In this document: positions 17,841 through 26,229 of the stretch, in pieces
How the letters are laid out: the number at the start of each line of letters is the position of its first letter
Position numbering within the stretch: the stretch's first letter is position 1
Assembly: GCF_016806125.1 (NCBI RefSeq)
Contig: NZ_CP047166.1
Location: 2,108,001-2,172,000 of the forward strand
Reading direction: 5' to 3'
DNA length: 64,000 nucleotides
Source of the DNA: Ponticoccus alexandrii
GTDB taxonomy: Bacteria > Pseudomonadota > Alphaproteobacteria > Rhodobacterales > Rhodobacteraceae
Notes under the pieces: model-generated
Told to the model about the DNA's origin: nothing
The model's input: the letters and a program-made list of their open reading frames with translations, nothing else
The model's database searches: none
Position numbers and translations under genes: made by a program

Positions 17841-18743
17841 ATGACGCATGACCTCTCGCGCGCCCTGACCGGCGTGTCCGGCATCCTCGCCACCCCCTTC
17901 GACGAGACCGGAGAGATCGCGCCCGATCTGCAACGCGCCATCGTCGACCGCGCCGTGGACGCGGGCGTGCATGTGCTGACCGCGAACGGCAACACCGGAG
18001 AGTTCTACTCCCTGACGCTGGACGAGGCGATGGCCATGGTCCACGCCTCGGGCGCGCATATCGACGATCGCGTGCCCATGGTGGCGGGCGTGGGACGGGG
18101 CGTGCGGGACGCGCAGGCGCTGGCAGAGGCCTCGGGCCTCGCCGGGGCCTCGGCGCTGATGATCCACCAGCCGCCCGACCCCTTCGTGGCGCCGCGCGGG
18201 CTGGTCCACTATGTCGAGGCGGTGCGCGAGGCGGGCGACGGCCTGCCGCTGATCCTTTACTTGCGCAACGACGCCATCGGCACCGAGGCCATCCGCGCGC
18301 TCTGCGAGGTCGGGGGGGTCGTGGGCGTCAAATGGGCCACGCCCAACCCGATGAAGCTGAAGGCCGCCATGGCCGCCTGCCCCGATCACATCACATGGAC
18401 CGGCGGTCTGGCAGAGGTCTGGGCCCCCGCCTTCTACGCCGTGGGCGCGCGGGGCTTCACCTCTGGCCTGATCAACGTCTGGCCGGAACGCTCGGTCGCG
18501 ATCAACACCGCGCTGGAGGGCGGCGACTACGACGAGGCCCGCGCACTGATCGCCGAGATGCAGGTCTTCGAGGACATCCGCGCCGAGGAACAGGGCGGCG
18601 CCAACGTGCCCGGCGTCAAGGCCGCGCTGCAATTGATGGGTGAGGACTGCGGCGCCGCCCGCCCGCCCGCCGCATGGCCGCTGAGCGACGGCCAGATGCG
18701 CCGCCTCACCGCCTTCATGACAGAGGCCGGACTGATTTCCTAA
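17841..18743 (+). CDS. DapA-family aldolase or dehydratase acting on a 2-keto-3-deoxy sugar acid
   Basis: A 300-residue class I Schiff-base enzyme. Family marks are the pyruvate-binding GNTGE (50-54), Tyr140 (LILYLRN) and the Schiff-base Lys164 (GVKWATPN). Following directly after an IlvD/Edd dehydratase in the same operon, it should take the 2-keto-3-deoxy product, either cleaving it to pyruvate plus an aldehyde or dehydrating it to a semialdehyde (as 2-keto-3-deoxy-arabinonate dehydratase does). True lysine biosynthesis is unlikely in this setting. It is separated from the dehydratase gene by 224 bases that hold no clear gene. Confidence 0.85.
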   Translation: MTHDLSRALTGVSGILATPFDETGEIAPDLQRAIVDRAVDAGVHVLTANGNTGEFYSLTLDEAMAMVHASGAHIDDRVPMVAGVGRGVRDAQALAEASGLAGASALMIHQPPDPFVAPRGLVHYVEAVREAGDGLPLILYLRNDAIGTEAIRALCEVGGVVGVKWATPNPMKLKAAMAACPDHITWTGGLAEVWAPAFYAVGARGFTSGLINVWPERSVAINTALEGGDYDEARALIAEMQVFEDIRAEEQGGANVPGVKAALQLMGEDCGAARPPAAWPLSDGQMRRLTAFMTEAGLIS

Positions 18744-18782
18744 CCCCTGTCCCTTCTCCATGACCCTCCAAGGAAAGACCCC

Positions 18783-19502
18783 ATGACCGACGTCAAACCC
18801 GAGACCATCGAGAAACTGCGCGACGTCTCTGTCGCCACCCTCGCCACCGCGCTCTTCAAGCGGGGCCTGCGCGGTCAGGTGATCCAGGACGTGCGCCCGG
18901 TGAAGCCAAAGGGCCGCAACATGGTCGGCCCCGCCTTCACCCTGCGCTACATCCCGGCCCGCGAGGACCGCAACCAGCTGTCGGAATTCCGCAAGCCCGA
19001 CCACCCGCAGCGCCATGCCATCGAGACCTGCCCCAAGGGCCACGTTCTGGTGATGGACAGCCGCCGCGATGCCTCGATGGCCAGCGCGGGCGACATCCTG
19101 ATCACCCGCCTGATGATGCGTGGCGCCGAGGGCATCGTCACCGACGGCGGCTTTCGCGACGCGATGAACGTGGGAGAGCTGGATATGCCCGCCTATCACA
19201 ACCGGCCCTCCTCGCCCACGAACCTGACCAACAACGAGGCCATCGCGATCAACGATCCCATCGGCTGCGGCGATGCGCCGGTCTTTCCGGGCGACATCCT
19301 CGTGGGTGACGACGACAGCGTGATCGTCATTCCGGCCCATCTCGCGGATGAGATCGCGGATGAGGCCGTCGAGATGACCGCCTACGAGGATTTCGCCATC
19401 GAGCAGGTCAGGGGCGGCGAGACGATCATCGGCCTCTACCCCGCCACGAAGGAAGAGAACCTCGACCGCTTCAAGGCATGGCGGCAGAAGAACGGACGCT
19501 AG
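18783..19502 (+). CDS. RraA-like protein, class II pyruvate aldolase fold
   Basis: A 239-residue member of the RraA/HMG-aldolase family. The motif TDGGFRDAMNV carries Arg125 and Asp126, the substrate- and metal-binding pair of 4-hydroxy-4-methyl-2-oxoglutarate aldolase, which suggests real aldolase or oxaloacetate decarboxylase activity rather than mere RNase E inhibition. In operons for sugar-acid use such proteins usually handle a keto-acid product. It lies 39 bases after the DapA-family gene and 3 bases before the UxaA remnant, so it is cotranscribed. Confidence 0.82.
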   Translation: MTDVKPETIEKLRDVSVATLATALFKRGLRGQVIQDVRPVKPKGRNMVGPAFTLRYIPAREDRNQLSEFRKPDHPQRHAIETCPKGHVLVMDSRRDASMASAGDILITRLMMRGAEGIVTDGGFRDAMNVGELDMPAYHNRPSSPTNLTNNEAIAINDPIGCGDAPVFPGDILVGDDDSVIVIPAHLADEIADEAVEMTAYEDFAIEQVRGGETIIGLYPATKEENLDRFKAWRQKNGR

Positions 19503-19505
19503 GCC

Positions 19506-20177
19506 ATGACCTCTCCGGTGATCCGGCTGGACCCCGCCGACACAGTGTTCGTCGCGCGAGAGGAGATTGCCAAGGGAACGCGGATCGAAAGCGAGGGCCT
19601 GACCGCCTTCGCCCGCGATGAGACCGTGGGACGCGCCCTGCTCGACCGCATCGGCTGGTGGCTGGACTACATCGGCGGGCGCGACGTGCAAATGCAGTGC
19701 GTCGTCGGCCCCGGCAATCAGGACGGCGGCCTTGCGAACATCGTCGAAAAGGCGGTTGGCGGCGCGAAGAAAGGCGGCTCGACCGGCATCGAAGCGGTTT
19801 ATCGCTATGCCGAAAAAGTCTCGCAAAGCGGTCTGGTGCTCATGGATACGCCGGGATACGATCCGGTCGCCGCCACCGGGCAGATCGCCGGTGGGGCCAA
19901 CCTGATCTATTTCACCACCGGGCGCGGAAACTGCTTCGGCTCTTACCCCGCTCCGACGGTCAAGCTGGCCTCGAATACGCCGATGTACAACCGGATGGAC
20001 GGCGACATGGACATCAATTGCGGCCCCGTGATCGATGGCACCGCCACGCTGGACCAGATTGGGGACGCGATCTTTCGTACCATCCTCGACGTGGCATTAG
20101 GCCAGCGGAAAAAGAGCGAGGCTCTGGGCGTCGGTGCCGAGGAATTCGAGCCATGGCCCATCGGCGTGACCGGTTAG
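19506..20177 (+). pseudogene. UxaA/altronate dehydratase with a large internal deletion
   Basis: The 223-residue frame starts like a UxaA SAF domain (VIRLDPADTVFVAREEIAKG), but by residue 40 jumps to sequence normally found in the C-terminal third (VGRALLDRIGWWLDYIGG, PGNQDGGLANIVEKAVGGAKKGG, MDTPGYDPVAATGQIAGGANLIYFTTGRG, MDGDMDINCGPVIDG). Full-length family members have about 490-510 residues, so roughly 270 residues from the middle, including catalytic parts, are absent while the frame is kept. I read this as an in-frame deletion remnant; a short functional relative cannot be ruled out. It starts 3 bases after the RraA-like gene. Confidence 0.7.
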
Positions 20178-20185
20178 GACAAGAC

Positions 20186-20224
20186 ATGTACGACCCTGCC
20201 TTTGCGCGCAGGTGCCCCCGTTGA
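20186..20224 (+). other. Twelve-codon leader frame overlapping the next gene
   Basis: ATG at 20186 follows AGGACAAG and reads MYDPAFARRCPR to a TGA at 20222-20224. This stop overlaps a TTG at 20221 that is in frame with the downstream membrane protein (TTGA), an arrangement typical of translational coupling. Short and unproven. Confidence 0.35.
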
Positions 20225-21657
20225 GCGACTCACCCCGGCCAGCCGGTCAGGCGGCAGCGCATAACCCGGTCCCCCGGCCCTTTCTTGCCACCCTGCTGAT
20301 GAGCATCGCGGTCCTCGAACTGCTGGCGCGGTTCAGCGGCTCGGACCTGCTTCAACAGATCGCCTGGGCGCTTGTGCTGACGGTCGTTATTCTGGCCGTA
20401 CGGCAACTGACCCTGCGCGAGATCTACCTGCTGGGCGCCAGCGCGGTGCTGAGCGTTCTGGTGATCGTCACCCAGCCCGATCCCGGCACCATTCTGTCCG
20501 GCGCAATGGATCAGGCGGTCTTCCTGATGGCCTTCATCCTGCTCTTGGGGCTGTTGCAGGCCACGGCGCGATCCTCGCCCTCTGTCGAGATCCTCGGCGA
20601 ATACCTCACGCGCCAGCCACCGGGCCGCCGCTACTTTGCGTTGAGTGGCGGCACCTCGGCACTGGCGGTGCTGTTCAACCTTGGTGTTGTCAGTTTCCTT
20701 GTCCCGCTGATCCAGCAGGGTATCCGCCGGGCGGGCGCAGAAGACGGGCTGAACCCGGTGCGCGAACAGCGTCAGCTTTCGGCCCTGCTGCGCGGCTTTG
20801 CTTGGTGCGTCACCTGGTCCCCCACCGCCTTCGCGCCACTGATCGTGGCCGAGCTGATGCCGGGCGTCGAACGCACCGCATGGATCGGTTACGGCTTCGC
20901 CTTCTTCATGCTGCTGATGCTGGTCGGCGCGCTGGAGGACAAACTGCGGTTCCGCGCCTACCGGCCCAGCGGCAAGCGCGCCGTCATGGCCTTCCCCCGA
21001 ACCGCCGCGCTGCGCTTCGCCGCGACGACGGGCTGGTTCCTGCTGCTGGTGATTTTCTTCGTCGAGGTTTTCGACGGCTCCATCGTCTTCGGCGTGCTCG
21101 CCGCCTGCCCCGTGATGATGGCGGGATGGTTGACGGCGCAGTACGGCCTGCGCTCTCCGACGCTCTGGCCGGACCTGAAGTCCCGGATGTGCACCTTGGT
21201 GGTCGAGGAGCTGCCCGGCTCTCTGAACGTGGCCATCACGCTGGCCTGTTCGGGCTTTATCGGGCGCGCGGGTGCGGGACTGACGCCGGCGGCAGAGGTC
21301 GCGGCCTTCTTGGGCCTTGGCGTCATACCGGACTGGCTGCTGCTGTCGGCGATCCCGCTTTTCATCGCGCTGGCCAGTTTGCTGGCCCTGTCACCCACGA
21401 TGATGGCGGTCTTCATGGGATCCTTCTTCGCGGCCCTGCCCGAGATGCCCGCCGACGCGACCCTGCTGGCCTTCTCGATCTCCTGCGGCTGGGCGCTCTC
21501 CATGACCTTTTCTCCCTTCGCCACAGTCGTGCTGGTGATCGCCCGCGCCTCGGGCCTGCCCGCCACGCGCCTGACATGGGGCTGGAACCTGCATTTCACC
21601 CTGATCGCGGCGCTTTTGCTGATCCCGCTGTTCGTGCTGCTGACCATGGGCGCCTAG
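20212..21657 (+). CDS. Polytopic membrane protein, ion-transporter-like
   Basis: About 480 residues with 11-12 hydrophobic segments and a central polar loop (DKLRFRAYRPSGKRA). The general layout, with paired re-entrant-like stretches (SFLVPLIQQGIRR, ITLACSGFIGRAGAGLTPAAEV), is that of ArsB/NhaD-type ion transporters, but I cannot name a family with confidence. The start is uncertain: GTG at 20212 or TTG at 20221; the latter overlaps the stop of a 12-codon leader. It follows the sugar-acid genes by about 35 bases on the same strand and might be part of that operon as an exporter or second importer. Confidence 0.75.
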   Translation: MPPLSDSPRPAGQAAAHNPVPRPFLATLLMSIAVLELLARFSGSDLLQQIAWALVLTVVILAVRQLTLREIYLLGASAVLSVLVIVTQPDPGTILSGAMDQAVFLMAFILLLGLLQATARSSPSVEILGEYLTRQPPGRRYFALSGGTSALAVLFNLGVVSFLVPLIQQGIRRAGAEDGLNPVREQRQLSALLRGFAWCVTWSPTAFAPLIVAELMPGVERTAWIGYGFAFFMLLMLVGALEDKLRFRAYRPSGKRAVMAFPRTAALRFAATTGWFLLLVIFFVEVFDGSIVFGVLAACPVMMAGWLTAQYGLRSPTLWPDLKSRMCTLVVEELPGSLNVAITLACSGFIGRAGAGLTPAAEVAAFLGLGVIPDWLLLSAIPLFIALASLLALSPTMMAVFMGSFFAALPEMPADATLLAFSISCGWALSMTFSPFATVVLVIARASGLPATRLTWGWNLHFTLIAALLLIPLFVLLTMGA

Positions 21658-21709
21658 CCGGCCTCCGATTTTCGCTTGGCCCGGACGGCGGTGCTTTTAG
21701 GATGGTCCC

Positions 21710-22465
21710 GTGACGGTCCTCAGAGCGCTCCTTTTCCTGTTCCTCGTCGCGGCGATCTCCATCGCGGCCACCCTGATCTTCGGGGAACGGATACTCGTGG
21801 CGCTGGGGTTTCTGCTGGTGCAGGTCAAGGTTCTGGCGGGCAAGCTGTGGGGTGTGCGGCTGTCAGAGGTCGCGGCCTGGGTCAAACTGCATGGCACGGG
21901 CTTTTTCCGCAAAGACCTTCTGATGAAGTGGCTGACCACCTACGCCGCCCCGCTCCTGCTTGGCAAGGCGATCTACCGGCGCATCGCCTCGTGGATCGGA
22001 CAGGCCCGAGCCGCGGTCGGGCGGCGCTATTCCGAGATGATGGGCTGGTACAACGCGCGCGGCACTGTCGAACGGGCCATCCTGGCCCTGGTCGTGCTGC
22101 TGGCAACGCTGGCCCTGTCGGTCACATCGCTGGGCCTGTGGCTGATCCTGTTCTCGGTCAAGTTCCCGCTTTGGGTGATCGCGGCCTTCATGGCCGCCCT
22201 CAAGGGCCTATGGCTCAACGCACAGAAGACAGTCTTCCGCATGCTGGCCTTCCTGCAACTCGGCTGGCTCTGGCGCTGGGTCAGGCCATGGATCCCGGCC
22301 AGATGGCTGCGATGGAAGCGGCGCCTCGACTACCGGATCGCGCGCTCGGTGGTCCGGCGGCGCCGCATGACCCTCCAGCAACTGGCCACCCGCAAGGATC
22401 GCCTGCCGTTTCGACTGGGCGTCATGGTCGAGTGGCTGTTTCAGCCGCCGGGGCGCGGGCGCTAG
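21710..22465 (+). CDS. Membrane protein of unknown function
   Basis: A 251-residue product with N-terminal hydrophobic segments (2-24 and 27-45), a pair in the middle (about 122-165), and a very basic C-terminal half (RRIASWIG, RWLRWKRRLDYRIARSVVRRRR) that would face the cytoplasm. GTG start at 21710. No family recognised. It follows the transporter-like gene by 52 bases on the same strand and ends before a bidirectional terminator. Confidence 0.65.
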   Translation: MTVLRALLFLFLVAAISIAATLIFGERILVALGFLLVQVKVLAGKLWGVRLSEVAAWVKLHGTGFFRKDLLMKWLTTYAAPLLLGKAIYRRIASWIGQARAAVGRRYSEMMGWYNARGTVERAILALVVLLATLALSVTSLGLWLILFSVKFPLWVIAAFMAALKGLWLNAQKTVFRMLAFLQLGWLWRWVRPWIPARWLRWKRRLDYRIARSVVRRRRMTLQQLATRKDRLPFRLGVMVEWLFQPPGRGR

Positions 22466-22550
22466 CTGAGGCGGGGTTTCCCGGGCCTTCGGGCTCAAGT
22501 CAGACGCTGCGTCGACCCGATCCTGCCGCCCTTGCCCCGGACAGAGAAAA

Positions 22551-22578
22551 GGGGCGCGGCACCCCTGTGCCACGCCCC
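22551..22578. terminator. Bidirectional terminator between convergent genes
   Basis: Stem GGGGCGCGGCA / TGCCACGCCCC (11 bp, one G-T pair) with a six-base loop, flanked by AAAA on the left and GTTTT on the right. Placed between the membrane protein gene (+) and purC (-). Confidence 0.75.
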
Positions 22579-22630
22579 CGTTTTGTCCCGATGCCATCGG
22601 CCCCGACCGCGCCCCGGCCCGGGCAATGCT

Positions 22631-23392
22631 TCAGTTGATCAGCTTGGGCTTGGCCATGTGGGTGGCCTGCTTGGGCATCACGCCAAGGCGCTTGGCGACT
22701 TCCGTATAGGCATCCGCGAGGTTGCCGAGGTCATGGCGGAAGACGTCCTTGTCCAGCTTCTGACCGGACTCGAGATCCCACAGGCGGCAGCTGTCCGGGC
22801 TGATCTCGTCAGCGACCACAAGCCGCTGGAAATCGCCCTCGTAGACGCGCCCGACCTCGATCTTGAAATCGACCAGCTTGATGCCGACGCCATACATCAG
22901 GCCCGACATGTAATCGTTGACCCGCAGCGCCAGCGCCACGATGTCGTCCATGTCCTGCTGCGAGGCCCAGCCGAAGGCGGCGATATGTTCCTCTGTCACC
23001 AGCGGATCGCCCAGCTTGTCGTCCTTGTAGCAGTATTCGACGATCGGGCGCGGCAGCGGCGTGCCCTCTTCGATACCAAGGCGCTTGGACATCGACCCGG
23101 CGGCGAAGTTGCGCACGATGATCTCCAGCGGGATGATCTCGCAGGCGCGCACCAGCTGCTCGCGCATGTTCAGCCGCTTGATGAAGTGCGTGGGCACCCC
23201 GATATTGGTCAACCCGGTCATGAAGAACTCGGACAGGCGGTTGTTCAGCACGCCCTTGCCCTCGATCACGTCCTTCTTCTGCGCATTGAAGGCGGTGGCG
23301 TCGTCCTTGAAATACTGCACGATGGTGCCCGGCTCGGGGCCTTCGTACAGGATTTTAGCCTTGCCTTCGTAGATTTTCTTACGCCGTGCCAT
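22631..23392 (-). CDS. purC: Phosphoribosylaminoimidazole-succinocarboxamide synthase
   Basis: SAICAR synthetase of de novo purine synthesis, joining CAIR and aspartate with ATP. The 253-residue protein starts [18 protein letters not shown], the standard N-terminus with the nucleotide-binding KIYEGKAK motif, and has the signature [18 protein letters not shown] and [13 protein letters not shown] at 23392 has GGAAGG upstream; an in-frame extension to 24022 is not coding. Divergent from the F1 inhibitor gene. Confidence 0.95.
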   Translation of the reverse strand: MARRKKIYEGKAKILYEGPEPGTIVQYFKDDATAFNAQKKDVIEGKGVLNNRLSEFFMTGLTNIGVPTHFIKRLNMREQLVRACEIIPLEIIVRNFAAGSMSKRLGIEEGTPLPRPIVEYCYKDDKLGDPLVTEEHIAAFGWASQQDMDDIVALALRVNDYMSGLMYGVGIKLVDFKIEVGRVYEGDFQRLVVADEISPDSCRLWDLESGQKLDKDVFRHDLGNLADAYTEVAKRLGVMPKQATHMAKPKLIN

Positions 23393-23608
23393 TCCGGACC
23401 CTTCCAAACAGGAAAACCGCGCTGTGGGCGCGGTGTTGCGTTCTCTTACGTCAAGGAGGGGGCCACCGCAAGGGCGACGGCGCGGCGGCCCGGGCGTCCC
23501 GCGTGCACCACCGGCCCCGATTGCCGCAGCGACGCCGCCAAGCCTTGCGAAAACGCCCCCGGAGCGGCATATCGAAAGGGAAACACCATCCCCGAGGGAG
23601 CGAGAGCG

Positions 23609-23923
23609 ATGACCACCTTCGACGACCGCGAAAACGCGTTCGAAAACAAGTACGCCCATGACGAGGAAATGAAGTTCCGCGCCGAGGCGCGCCGGAACAA
23701 GCTGCTCGGGCTCTGGGCGGCCGAGATGCTGGGCAAGACCGGCGATGCGGCCAATGCCTATGCCGTCGAAGTCGTGAAGTCCGACTTCGAGGAAGCGGGC
23801 CACGAGGACGTGGTGCGCAAGGTCTCGGGCGATCTGGGCGATCTGGCCACCACGGACGAGATCCGCGGCAAGATGGACGAGTTGCTGCTGGTCGCCAAGG
23901 ACCAACTGATGAAGGAAAGCTGA
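23609..23923 (+). CDS. F1-ATPase inhibitor subunit zeta (DUF1476)
   Basis: A 104-residue soluble protein that matches the alphaproteobacterial zeta subunit, which blocks ATP hydrolysis by F1 in Paracoccus. The N-terminus [21 protein letters not shown] is the inhibitory helix region, followed by [23 protein letters not shown] and [19 protein letters not shown]. Length is normal. ATG at 23609, with GGGAG upstream. Strong terminator follows. Not linked to the atp operon here, as usual. Confidence 0.9.
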   Translation: MTTFDDRENAFENKYAHDEEMKFRAEARRNKLLGLWAAEMLGKTGDAANAYAVEVVKSDFEEAGHEDVVRKVSGDLGDLATTDEIRGKMDELLLVAKDQLMKES

Positions 23924-23950
23924 TCCGGCCGCACCCGGTTCGGATCGGAT

Positions 23951-23982
23951 GGCGCGCCCCTTGTCGGGCGCGCCTTTTCTTT
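23951..23982 (+). terminator. Intrinsic terminator after the zeta subunit gene
   Basis: Stem GGCGCGCC (23951-23958) / GGCGCGCC (23967-23974), eight-base loop, then TTTTCTTT. Confidence 0.85.
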
Positions 23983-24119
23983 TGGGCCCGTCCTCGCCGA
24001 CCCGTTTCCTGCAATTGTCCACGACTAAGCGCCCCCGCCCGTCCGCTTCATAGCTGGCGTTAAGGTTTCCCCTTTATCCGCTCGATCCATCGGAGCGGGG
24101 TGAAGCGGAGGTGCGCGGG

Positions 24120-26006
24120 TTGAAATCAGAGAACAAACGGATGCCGGATGCCGTCCGGCGCAGTCTTCCCCTTTGCGGGGGGCTGGCCCTCGCCGCCCTG
24201 CTGGCCGTCGAGGTCCGCGCGCTGAACTGGGCCGAGGTCTCCATGGCCATCGGCGCCATCGAAGGCTGGCGCTGGGTCGCGGCACTGGCAGCCACCCTCG
24301 TCAGCTTTGCCGCCATCGGCCAGTACGACGTCGTCGCACACCGCCATTACCGCACCGAGATGCCCGAGCGCGCGGCCCGGCGCGCAGGCATGGCCTCTAT
24401 CGCGGTTGGCCAGACCACCGGCTTCGGCCCCTTCGTCGGCGCGGCGCTGCGCTGGCGGCTGATGCCCGACATCGGCAGAACCACGCTGATCCGGGTGACG
24501 GGTTTTGTCACCGTCACCTTCTTCGCGGTCTGGGGCCTGCTGACGCTGACCCTGGCCGCCCCGGTGCTGTTCGGCCTGCCTGCGCTGGCCCTGTTGACCT
24601 TTCCGCTTGGCGCCGCCGGGCTGGCCGCGGTGTTGTTCCTCTTTCCGCAGTTGACGCTCTTCGGGCACCGGATTGACCTGCCCAGCCTGCCCGCGCTGAC
24701 CCGTCTGACCGGGCTCGCCGCCACGGACCTTGTCTTTGCGGGCCTCGCGCTCTGGCTGTTGCTGCCGCCCGAAGCGGCGCCTGCCCTGTCCCTGCTGATC
24801 GCCGCTTTCGCCCTGTCGCTGGGCCTTGGCATGATCGGTGGCACGCCGGGCGGGGTCGGCCCCTTCGAGCTGGCGCTGGTGACCGTCCTGCCCGCCGCCG
24901 CGCTGCCGGATCTCGCCGCCGCGCTGATCGCCTTTCGTCTCGTCTATTACGCGGTGCCCTGCCTCGCGGGGGCCGGCTATGCACTGCTGGCGAAGCCCTG
25001 CCGCCGCCGTCCGGTGGTGATCTATCCCGCGCCTTCCTGCGGGCCGCGCGCGGAACTGGCCATCGCCGCGCAATCCGACAGCCGCGCCCTGAACGCCGGT
25101 CCCGCCCGCGCCGCCGCGATCCGCACGCCGCAAAGCCTGACGCTGTTTCTTGGCGCGGCGCGCGGCACGCTCTCGCCGCTTCTGCCCGAGTTGGTCGCCG
25201 CCGCCCGGTCCGAGAACCGCACCCCGGTGCTGTACAAGCTGTCGGCCCGCGACGCGGCCCATCTTCGCCGCCTCGGGTGGAGCGTCGCGGTCTTTGCGGT
25301 CGATGCCATGATCGACCCGCGCCGCTTCTCTCTGCAAGGCCCGGACAGCCGCCAGTTGCGCCGCTATCTCCGCAAGGCCGAGCACGGCGAGGTCTCGGTG
25401 GGCCGTATCCTCACCCCCGACTGGGAAGAGATGACCGCGATCCATGGCGCATGGGAGGACCTGAACGGCTCTGAGCGCGGGGTGACCATGGGGCGTTTCT
25501 GCCCGCTTTACCTGCGGGACAAGCCGATGTTCGGCGCGTGGCACAGGGGGCGGCTGATTGCCTTTATCTCTTGTGTGGCCGGGCCTCGCGGCTGGTCTCT
25601 GGACCTGATGCGGCACGAGGCCGCCGTGCCGCAGGGCACCATGCACGCGCTGGTTCACGCGATGATCGTCGAGGCGGGCCATCACCAGATGCAAGAGGTA
25701 AGTCTGGCCGCCCTGCCCCATCCCGGCCTGCCGGACTGGCTGCGGAACCGCGCCGATTCCGCCGGACTGGCGCGGTTCAAACAGGCCTTCGCGCCGCGCT
25801 GGAAGCCGCTTTACATGGCGGCGCCGAGCCTGCCCCAGCTCGTGCTGGGCGCCGCCGACATCCGCCGCGCGATCCTGCAACCGGCCCCCATCACGCGCTC
25901 GACCGAAGAGATCTGGGAACTCGACGCGCTGTTCGAGCGTGTCCCGGGCGCCCAGTTGGACTCCCAGCCTGACCCCGCGCCGGTACCGCTGCAGCGCGCC
26001 GGCTGA
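24120..26006 (+). CDS. MprF-like phosphatidylglycerol aminoacyltransferase/flippase
   Basis: About 628 residues in two parts. The N-terminal part (to about 300) has seven or eight membrane segments of the LPG-synthase flippase type, with TGFGPFVGAALRWRL and GMIGGTPGGVGPFELALV. The C-terminal part (about 340-600) is a DUF2156 acyl-CoA N-acyltransferase-like domain (VLYKLSARDAAHLRRLGW, LRRYLRKAEHGEVSV, GWSLDLMRHE) that transfers an amino acid from tRNA to phosphatidylglycerol. It would lower envelope negative charge and resist cationic peptides. TTG at 24120 lies eight bases after GGAGG; GTG at 24111 and ATG at 24141 are alternatives. The amino acid used (Lys or Ala) cannot be told. Confidence 0.85.
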   Translation: MKSENKRMPDAVRRSLPLCGGLALAALLAVEVRALNWAEVSMAIGAIEGWRWVAALAATLVSFAAIGQYDVVAHRHYRTEMPERAARRAGMASIAVGQTTGFGPFVGAALRWRLMPDIGRTTLIRVTGFVTVTFFAVWGLLTLTLAAPVLFGLPALALLTFPLGAAGLAAVLFLFPQLTLFGHRIDLPSLPALTRLTGLAATDLVFAGLALWLLLPPEAAPALSLLIAAFALSLGLGMIGGTPGGVGPFELALVTVLPAAALPDLAAALIAFRLVYYAVPCLAGAGYALLAKPCRRRPVVIYPAPSCGPRAELAIAAQSDSRALNAGPARAAAIRTPQSLTLFLGAARGTLSPLLPELVAAARSENRTPVLYKLSARDAAHLRRLGWSVAVFAVDAMIDPRRFSLQGPDSRQLRRYLRKAEHGEVSVGRILTPDWEEMTAIHGAWEDLNGSERGVTMGRFCPLYLRDKPMFGAWHRGRLIAFISCVAGPRGWSLDLMRHEAAVPQGTMHALVHAMIVEAGHHQMQEVSLAALPHPGLPDWLRNRADSAGLARFKQAFAPRWKPLYMAAPSLPQLVLGAADIRRAILQPAPITRSTEEIWELDALFERVPGAQLDSQPDPAPVPLQRAG

Positions 26007-26229
26007 ACCGCGCCCGGGTACCGCACGACCCTGTCTGCGCGCGGTCCGGTCCCGGCGCGACCCCCGCGCCAGTGGCCAGCCGCGCTGCGGGCCTTTTCCG
26101 GCCTTGTTCCAAACCCGCCCGGCTCCCGCAGCCACTGAGGGCCCGGTTGCACAAAATCAAGGCAAGCGACTTGCCATTCGCGCAGGCCCGTGACCACATG
26201 CGCCCGCAAGACTGGAAGGCGCATCTGAC

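Noticed and set aside
17623-17844. Small gene between the dehydratase and the DapA-family gene
   Set aside because: Arg/Ala/Pro-rich frame-shift-like composition without ribosome binding site; overlaps the start of the next gene.
23393-24022. Extended N-terminus of PurC
   Set aside because: The frame is open only by chance; ATG at 23392 starts with the conserved [13 protein letters not shown] and has a ribosome binding site.
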